Of a stretch of 64,000 nucleotides of DNA, positions 52,201 to 64,000 are shown piece after piece. A model generated the notes under the pieces. The model was given only the letters and a program-made list of their open reading frames with translations. It searched no databases and was not told the origin of the DNA. Position numbers and translations under genes: made by a program. Each line of letters starts with the position of its first letter. Within the stretch, counting starts at the first letter, position 1. Location of the stretch: positions 62,001 to 126,000 of the forward strand of contig WBMZ01003320.1 of assembly GCA_013400975.1 (NCBI GenBank), written 5' to 3'. This DNA comes from Atrichornis clamosus (lineage: Eukaryota; Chordata; Aves; Passeriformes; Menuridae).

Positions 52201-53309
52201 CTGTGGAAAATAAGGCATAGCTAAGTATTTAGTCCTCTTTTCAAGAGGATCTTGAGGCTGAGGAAATTAGAATCCATGTGTCTGAACTGACTGTGAGGTA
52301 TTTTTCTGAGGTATCCTTATTTTTGTTACAAGCTTTTAGTTTCAGTGTTTCAGTCTTAATCCATAACTATGGAAAGACTTAAGCAATATTTTAATCAGCT
52401 GGTGATTCTGTGCTTCTAATGGTTTAACTGGATTCGTTTGTGCATTTTTTAACTGGTACTTGCTTGCAGTAATTCATGTGTTTAGGAGTCAAATTCAGCT
52501 TTGTGATACCCAAAAACATATGTCCAGATGCAGCCATAATTAGTAGAGCCACTGTCACTGGCTCCTAATGAAACCTGCAAGTGATGCGTACAAGATAGAC
52601 TTTGTGTGCTTCTTTCATCTTAATATAGGGTCAGAAAACAAAAAATTAAGAGAAAGTCCAAAAGGAAAAGCAATGTTTGATATTCTCCACAGAACAACAA
52701 GATTTGGGGACCCTTGTCCACACATAGTACAAAACATCTATCAAAACATAATACAAAACATCTGTCAGTTATCAGGTTGTTCCAAGATACCCACTCATGT
52801 CTCCCATGAGCCAAAGGTAAATAGCTGTGTAATGCTGCCTTAGGAGAGCCTCGTCCTGGTCCTGTACCAGCTTTGATTCTCAGGTGTTTGCAGGAGACTT
52901 TCAGCTCCTTCTATTCTCAAGATAATATGAGTAATTAGGAGTCAGAATCTGGACCCTACAGTTTAGTAAGCATGGAAATCTTAAGTGGGTTTTTTTGTAG
53001 CAATTTTTCTAACAAAGACCAAATTAATTCAGTGTAATCACCTCAGCCTTATCAGTTCTTACACAATATAAAACATTTGTTTCTATCAGAAACAATTAGC
53101 ATATTTGTTGGTGTTGCTTGAGCAGAATTTTTATGATTTAAATGAAGGAGTTAATGTACATAGAGGGATTATTTTATATCTCAAAGTATTTTAGAAAGTG
53201 TGATAGTATTGTATGCATTCACACTCTGGGCAAGTGTCTTGTAAACAGCCTAAATGTGAATTTGAATAAATTGAAATATAGACTAAGTGTGTAACAATTC
53301 TATTTTTAG
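49225..53309 (+). other. CACNA1D: Intron E20-E21
   Basis: A 4085-bp intron. TGCATG motifs lie at 49409-49414 (185 bases after E20) and 49770-49775. A short imperfect duplication (acatagtacaaaacatct / acataatacaaaacatct) lies near 52725-52765. No mobile element or exon recognised. Confidence 0.8.
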
Positions 53310-55113
<1,804 letters not shown>

Positions 55114-55221
55114 CATGTTGTGCAATGTGTCTTTGTGGCCATTAGAACTATTGGTAATATCATGATTGTTACAACTCTGCTGCAGTTCATGTTTGCTTGT
55201 ATTGGGGTGCAGCTGTTCAAG
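55114..55221 (+). CDS. CACNA1D: E23: IIIS4-S5 linker and IIIS5
   Basis: A 108-nt, 36-codon exon encoding [20 protein letters not shown], then [16 protein letters not shown]. The Thr and Gln in VTTLLQFMF are the IIIS5 residues known to contribute to dihydropyridine binding in L-type channels, and both are present. Phase 0 at both ends. Donor AAG|gtaaga. Confidence 0.96.
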
Positions 55222-55389
55222 GTAAGACTCTCTCAGAACTTGCAGTGCATGAAGAAAAGCAAAGCTGAATTGAATTCTTGGTGGTTTGCTGCTGGAACTG
55301 GGTTGGTCCCATTCTGAACCAGTCGTAGTATAAATGTGTGTATTTTGCATATTCTGCATTTTGTCATTGCTTTTTGTTTTTATACATAG

Positions 55390-55442
55390 GGAAAGTTCTA
55401 CAAGTGCACTGATGAGGCAAAACAGAACCCCGAGGAATGCCG
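55390..55442 (+). CDS. CACNA1D: E24: domain III turret
   Basis: A 53-nt exon encoding GKFYKCTDEAKQNPEEC plus two bases of an Arg codon. It is the extracellular turret after IIIS5, with two cysteines likely to pair with other extracellular cysteines. It is too short for usual frame searches and was found by continuity between E23 and E25. The flanking introns are short (168 and 252 bp). Acceptor tatacatag, donor CG|gtgaga. Confidence 0.94.
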
Positions 55443-55694
55443 GTGAGAAGATCTTTGGTTTAAGAACGTGACACATTACATTCTGAATAACTTAAATTGT
55501 ATATGGGCAGGCATGTGTCAGGTCATGTAGGTTTGTGTAAATTGGAATTGTCATCTTAAATCAACCAGAAGACACAGGTTAGCAAGGAAATAAAACAGGC
55601 ATAAGGAGGGAATAAAGGAAACAGTTTGGAATTGTGTTTTGAGTAACTCTGAGGTTAATTTAATGCTTGACTAATGACAGTTTCTTTCCCACAG

Positions 55695-55841
55695 AGGGAT
55701 ATACATCGTTTATAAAGATGGGGATGTCGATAGTCCAATGGTCAAAGAGAGGGTCTGGCAAAACAGTGATTTCAACTTTGATAATGTTCTATCTGCTATG
55801 ATGGCCCTTTTCACAGTATCCACCTTTGAAGGCTGGCCAGC
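55695..55841 (+). CDS. CACNA1D: E25: domain III P-loop and selectivity filter
   Basis: A 147-nt exon encoding [20 protein letters not shown], then [20 protein letters not shown] and VSTFEGWP. The Glu of TFEGW is the domain III member of the EEEE ring. Small differences from the human turret (IYIVYK for LFILYK, MVKERV for VVRERI, from memory) are typical of extracellular loops. Ends in phase 2 with the Ala codon completed by E26. Acceptor ttcccacag, donor GC|gtgagt. Confidence 0.96.
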
Positions 55842-58542
<2,701 letters not shown>

Positions 58543-58653
58543 CACTATGGACAGTCTAAGCTATTTAATGATGCAATGGACATTATGAATATGGTTTTCA
58601 CAGGAGTATTCACTGTTGAAATGGTTTTGAAACTGATTGCATTCAAACCCAAG
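58543..58653 (+). CDS. CACNA1D: E28: IVS1-S2 loop and IVS2
   Basis: A 111-nt, 37-codon exon encoding [20 protein letters not shown] then [17 protein letters not shown]. The Glu of FTVEMVLK is the S2 countercharge of domain [23 protein letters not shown] is one of the clearest paralogue markers and fits alpha-1D; alpha-1C and -1S read differently here. It ends in phase 0 with a consensus donor AAG|gtaagt, ahead of the IVS3 exons (themselves a known alternative pair), which are not in this window. Confidence 0.96.
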
Positions 58654-61600
58654 GTAAGTTTAAGATATGCTTTAATTAGGTCATCACCACAGGAATTAAG
58701 TATAAGTTTCACACTCACTGTGTATTTTTCAAAGAACAAAAAGAACCAACATTTCCCACCTTTATCTGTAAGTGAAATCATAATAGAGATGTAACTCCAG
58801 GAAATGAAATGCAGATACCAGAAAAAAAAAATCTTACAAAGTGTTTGATGAGATCTGGAGTATTTTGAGATAATGAAAATGTCCCTTTCTAAATCAGATA
58901 AATCATTTCCTGTCACAAGCATTGCCACGTCTCCTGTTCTGGATACTACATTTATTTACTTTACAGTAGTTTAATCTCCAGTAAAGACCTGTATCCTGTA
59001 TCGTTTCCTATTCTAAAATGCAAAATCATATCTTTACTTTATAAAATATAGCCAAGTACTGCAAATATACACATAAACAGTTTACACATTCAATAGCCTT
59101 TTCAGATTTTTATGCTTTCAGTCATATATGCATAATATTTGGTAGAAGGCCCCATACTGAGTAGCTGATTCCCTGTCTTAAAGGGACACTGTCAATATGA
59201 ATGATGCAGACATTTTCAAAAGTAGATTTGTAAGAGAAACTGATAGCTATAATTACTAATTGGAATAAAAGATAAAATTACCCTGTGGCAGCCAATGCAG
59301 TCTTTTTGTTCAGTTCTTATACTGCTTGTATGAAGTACAAAAGTTAATGATGAAAAAATAGCCTAATTTTTTTTCAGTACAATGAAATTAATGTTTATTC
59401 TGGGCTTATATATATGTAAATAAGTAAAATGTCTTCACTTGCGGTACATGGAATGTGAAAAAAGCCAGCTGTGCCATTTGACGTTTACTGACCTCACCAT
59501 CTAAGACTGGTACTTTTCGTGTTCCATTGCCCTTATTTTAAAGTAACCAGGATATGTGCATCTGGAGCTGGCTGTGAACTGTACCCTTTCCTGGTGGGAA
59601 ACGGGCCTGACTGGCTGTAGCTCTGCTTTACCCCAGAGAGTTCTCGTGCTCACAGCACAGCAGAGCTCAGTCTGGAGCAGGCATACAGCTACTTTCCAGC
59701 TTTTCAAAACTATTTATTCAACTTGCATTTAGTACTGAGCTCAGCTGTATAGCCAGAGCTCCTTGATTTAAAGCCAGCTTGTATTTGCTTGCAGAAGTGA
59801 ACAAATTATCCATGACTTGAGCTCTGGTGTTGAGATGTGAACTGTGGAGTTCTGGGTGAATGTTTACCCGCTCTCCCGTAGTCTCGCTCTGCACTGTCCA
59901 GTCCATTGTACCTTTCTAATGAATTTATTTGTATTTTTGTGTCAGCTATCTTATTTGAATGCTAAGGGTTTCATATTAGAAATAGCACAATATGAGGCCC
60001 CAGAAGAGGTAGCTCAGCTGTGTGGACCACAGTGTCATGAGTATGCTGGTTGTGTTTCCTGATCTGTATTTCCTGTTCTATATCCTTGTTTTGCACAGAA
60101 GACTTTGCTGCATTTTATCATCTGCTCTTTGAAAGAAGATTGTGAATCCTTGTATGGTTCTCCATGCACTTGTGACTGTAGTCAGAAATAGCAGCTAATG
60201 CAAAACACAGTGGTCTGATCATGAGTGTACAAATCACAGTGCTCCATTTGTACTGTGGGCTTCCTACTCGTTAGCAAATGCAATGTGTGGATACTGGTCT
60301 CTAAGACTTTGTACAACCTGAGCTTTAATTCTGTTGCAACACGCTTTCTATCTTATTGGATGCTTTCACTGTGAGAGATCCCTGGATCTGAACCCTGAGA
60401 GTTTGAAGGGCAGACACTGTCAGTGCAAGCTCCTCATTTCCTGTACTTTGGTCCCCTATAAATGCAGAACACCTCAAACTTACTAATTAAAGGGACAAAG
60501 TTAAAAGACCATGGTATTAATCAGGCTTTTGGAAGAGACTAATTAGCAGGAAGGGAAGGGAATTAAATATTTTTAAGGTTGTTCCTGTTATTCTTTGGAG
60601 ACTGTAACCGTTTAAATTATCAAATACTCTTTAACACCTGTTGGCAACACATAGTTCATTACATAGTTCATTAATAATCACAAATCAGCTAGCAGACTTA
60701 AGCAGAATGTAAATGTCTTTAATCTAAATTTTAAATGAGATACATGTTTAAAACAACAATTAATTGCTTTAACTCATTAAGATTTAATAATAGTAGGAAA
60801 AATCTGAAACTGAAATCAGTATTATGCTTCAGGGTTGTGAGGGAAGACTGATTAATTTTTTCTATGTCTGTGTCACTGGTTGGTCTCTTAGACTAGTCAA
60901 ACAGAATAAACAGTTTTACTTATTGTGCATTTAAAAAATTATATTAGAGATGCTCAAATGTCAAATAAAAACTCCATTACTCTCTCTGTAAAAATAAGAA
61001 TAGATAAAAACCTGTTAGTTTTTATCTCATCTGCTTGACAGTGTCCCCTTAATATGTTGACAAAAATCCTGTGAAAACGGTGATCTTTTGGTTTTGCTGG
61101 TCATATAGATTCAAAGCTACTATAAATTATTGATACTATGACCTTGTGCTGTTTAAAACCAAGGCCCTGCAGGCTGCCTTCCAACTCTGAAATACATAAA
61201 GCCTGGATAAGTGCTAGATATTAAGGTGATGCTGAGCGTCTGACACACTTGACTGGGAGATTGGATCACAAAATACTTTGCAGAATGAGGCCCTAAACTT
61301 TCCAAGAAAGTACTAAAAGGACTAAAATATTAATGTGGTAGATGTATAGAAACATATGTTGCTGTTATTTCTCTATGCCTACATATTCCCCAGGATTTGT
61401 GATTTTGTCCTTCGACATTTCTCAATGAACACATTTTTCATAATATAAGTTAAAATAACAGGCCTTTTTCTTCACATTGTTCTTCACATTGGCTAAAATC
61501 TGTTACTTAGCGTGGTTCAGTGCAGTTCAGTACTAAATGCAGCTACGGAATCAGAGATAATACATCAACACATACTGTATGTACAGCTTCCTGGTAGCTA

Positions 61601-61884
61601 GATGTTGCTTAAACTTGTAATGATTTTCCATGTCGTTTTACATCAGATTTTTGTAAGAAAAAAGGAAAGATGGCTAGTAAGTGAATTGATCTTGGGTCCT
61701 TGCAGTGGTGAAAACAACTTATTTGCATGATGTTTATTTGCTGTGACTTGTCCATTCCTCCCTTTTCCAAAACCATCTTTATTTTCTCTTAGTTTTTTGT
61801 TTATTTGTATGCTTTTGCTTTACATATTACTTTGAACAATATTTGTCTATACTGATGGAAAAGGTTTCATAAAATAAATAAATG

Positions 61885-61920
61885 TGTAAAGTATTTTAGC
61901 TGTAAAGTGTTTTAGCTGTA
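61885..61920. repeat. 16-bp tandem duplication
   Basis: tgtaaagtattttagc is followed directly by tgtaaagtgttttagc and a partial third copy (tgta). One base differs between copies. A small local duplication. Confidence 0.85.
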
Positions 61921-62700
61921 TTGAATCAAAATGTGAATTTTTTTATTTCAGTGCTTTATACTTTAGCATGCTTAGTAAAGTAACTTTTTCTATAGCTGAA
62001 ATTATCCTTTATTTGGAGGACCTTTTTTGGTTCCTGTTGTGGAGGAAGAGGGATAGCACAACTCAGGATCGTGCTGATTATGTGTTTGCTGTTTGCCAGT
62101 AGTCTCTTATTTTGTGTATATATATATATATTGCTATTCTAAAATCAAGGAAGACACTTAGAAATAAGGAAGAATATGATGAGAGTAGCTCTCTTTCTTT
62201 AGTTGGCAGCTGCTAATCTTATTAAGATTATAAATTTCAGTTTTGTTGGGGTGGTTCAGTGTGATGCTTAGTAAAACTTTGGGAATGGCTTGTTCCCATG
62301 GAGCAGGAAGAGTAAGGAAGGAGCAATAGGGAATTCTGCAGGAGCTCTCAGAAGTGGAGGTATTTTTTTCGGGAGGACAAATCCAGGAACACTGGCTTTT
62401 GCTCCAAAACTGAAATTGATGGTTAATCCCAAAGAACCAGAGAGTATAGTGCAGAGGGCTGTAGAGTAATAATGCTTTGATCTATTTTCTTACAGCCCCT
62501 TCCTTAAATAAAGGAATGATTATAGCAATTTTTATTTTAGAAGAGCTAAAAGAGAGTAGCATTAAAAACATAATGAGCCTTTTCTGACTCTGCTCAGTGC
62601 TTGCCCTCCAAGACTAAAATGTAGAGCTGCTGTCTACTGTAGCAGCTCTCTCATAGTCTTCAAGAGTAAATTTCCACACAAAAGTAGCTTTTTTTCAAAC

Positions 62701-62724
62701 AGTAATGCACTCAAGTGCATTACT
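62701..62724. repeat. Perfect 11-bp inverted repeat
   Basis: agtaatgcact, two bases (ca), then agtgcattact. Every base pairs, although the innermost pairs would have to open to form a loop. No known element is attached. Confidence 0.85.
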
Positions 62725-63887
62725 TTAAATTGTGAAGTTACTAGAAATTCTAACAGTTTTAAGTCTTGAGAAAAGTACTGACCTGATTCAAAAGTATTTT
62801 GGAACTGATTTGGTTTCTGTGCTAATAACTCTTGTAATAACTTAAACTACTCAGCTAAAACATTATCTTAGAGCAAACAGTGTAGTAGTAAGTGTAACTA
62901 GACATAAACTGAGATTAGCAAATTTATAATTTTAAACTTCTTGCTAACTTTAGAGCTTCAATAGTGGCTGAAGAGTTAGTATTTTAAAATTAATTACAAA
63001 GAAAGCAGAATGTACATTAACAAAATGTACATTTCAGCTTTTGTCATGTAATGCACTTTCCTTAGCCATGGTTGGCTGATAAATTAATATATCTGAACGA
63101 GGTTAAAGGGCAAATTGAGCAATTTTTGCAGTTCTGGATTTCTGTAATAACTAGGTGAAATCCACATATTACAGAAAACCTACATATCTTGTCTCCATAG
63201 AATTGCCTTAACAAGTGTAATGCATCTTGATTTATTCCACATTGGAACCTACCTCAAGGTTCCTTCTGAAGTATCTTTGTGCTCAAACAAGCAATTTTAA
63301 TGCCAGTAGTCTGCTAATTGTCTGATAGCACTTTATAACCCTTTGCAGCAATGTCCCAGTAACATACACATGGGGGATATATTTAAAGCCATAAAATGTC
63401 AGAAGGGTGATTGAGCAATTTATGAAAGTGAATTTTCAGACATTGGACTCACTGCACCAAAAGCTTTAAGGAATTGTTCAGGTTGCTGTAGTTCTCAGCA
63501 CTGACTTCACTGGCTACAGAATCAGTCTCTGACTGCAAATGTAGGATGAGTTCCTATATTAGACCTAGTTTATGAATAGAAGATTAAGTCAGTTCTCTAA
63601 TCTTTATGCACAGTTTCACATTAATTGTGCACGTTTAGCCAGTGATGAGTTTTGACCCTTTGAACATTTTTACCAGTCACTTAGACAGGACTGTCACAAA
63701 ATCCTTAATGTTAAGGAGGTTCCAATTGGCTTGGTCTTGCAGAAATATTATGGAAGGGATGCTGTTGTCCTCACTAGGGGATATAGGTTAGAATTTTTCA
63801 GCCTTGCTAGAAGTCCAAAACCAGTTTTGGATGATGGCTTGCTTGCCAACATTGTGCTTATCTGATGGTGTGTTCTGCATGTGTAGA

Positions 63888-63954
63888 GTGTGTGTGTGTC
63901 TGTGTGTGTGTCTGTACATGTATATATATAATTATATATATACACACACATGCA
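63888..63954. repeat. Compound TG/TA/CA microsatellite
   Basis: A (TG)-rich run with TC interruptions leads into tgtacatgtatatatata, then attatatatata and (CA) repeats ending acatgcaca. The block is almost entirely alternating purine-pyrimidine, and its TG half is the reverse complement of its CA half, so it is also broadly self-complementary. Confidence 0.9.
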
Positions 63955-64000
63955 CATAAATGTTGCTTTTCCTTCAGTAGGCAATATTGTTTGTTTTTGT

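Larger units (their letters stand above)
58654..64000 (+). other. CACNA1D: Intron after E28 (partial, at least 5.3 kb)
   Basis: Intronic sequence running to the window end. I searched for the IVS3 exons (expected to read like YF-DAWNTFD) and for a short IVS2-S3 insert and found neither with sound borders. Small repeats include a 16-base unit in tandem at 61885-61920, a (TA) run near 62115-62131, a perfect inverted repeat at 62701-62724 and a TG/TA/CA block at 63888-63954. Confidence 0.75.

Noticed and set aside
59970..60000. Candidate 29-nt exon in the last intron (after atattag, before gtagctcag) as an IVS2-S3 insert.
   Set aside because: In the required phase it begins AAA TAG, a stop codon, and its length is not a multiple of three.
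61160..61200. Short CR1-like phrase (gccttccaactctg).
   Set aside because: Too short and too diverged to call as a mobile-element fragment.

Overview
The window is a single-gene stretch of vertebrate, almost certainly avian, nuclear DNA. It holds the middle of an L-type voltage-gated calcium channel alpha-1 subunit gene on the + strand. I identify it as CACNA1D (Cav1.3): the domain III-IV exons and the I-II loop match the alpha-1D paralogue as I remember it better than alpha-1C, -1S or -1F (for example [19 protein letters not shown] in IVS2 and [16 protein letters not shown] in the I-II loop). A truncated CR1-type LINE 3' end at about 26.6-26.9 kb, AT-rich introns and a cochlear-type I-II loop cassette exon all fit a bird.

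I place 28 exons (E1-E28, window numbering) by protein similarity, GT/AG boundaries and codon phase. With one member of each mutually exclusive pair and without the 26-codon cassette, the exons sum to 3163 nt. This joins into one open frame of 1054 whole codons plus one leading base, from the IS3/IS4 region to the end of IVS2. There is no frameshift or internal stop, so the gene looks intact. The 5' exons (N-terminus, IS1-IS3) and 3' exons (IVS3 to C-terminus) lie outside.

Layout: 1-5.1 kb, IS4, IS5 and the domain I pore (E1-E3). 5.1-17.4 kb, a 12.3 kb intron. 17.4-18.1 kb, two mutually exclusive IS6 exons (E4/E5, the '8a/8b' pair). 18.1-27.9 kb, a 9.8 kb intron with CR1 remnants. 27.9-37.4 kb, the I-II loop: beta-subunit binding exon (E6), 78-nt cassette (E7), E8 and a 27-nt microexon (E9). 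38.8-42.9 kb, domain II (E10-E14). 43.6-45.3 kb, II-III loop (E15-E17). 46.1-56.7 kb, domain III (E18-E26), with mutually exclusive IIIS2 exons E19/E20 only 80 bp apart. 57.7-58.7 kb, III-IV linker, IVS1 and IVS2 (E27-E28). The last 5.3 kb is intron.

No other gene, RNA gene, CRISPR array or operon is visible. The points of interest are about splicing: a U12-type intron in IIS6, CU-rich and TGCATG motifs beside the alternative exons, a NAGNAG acceptor, a microexon and a perfect intronic hairpin. I did not find an undescribed biological system.
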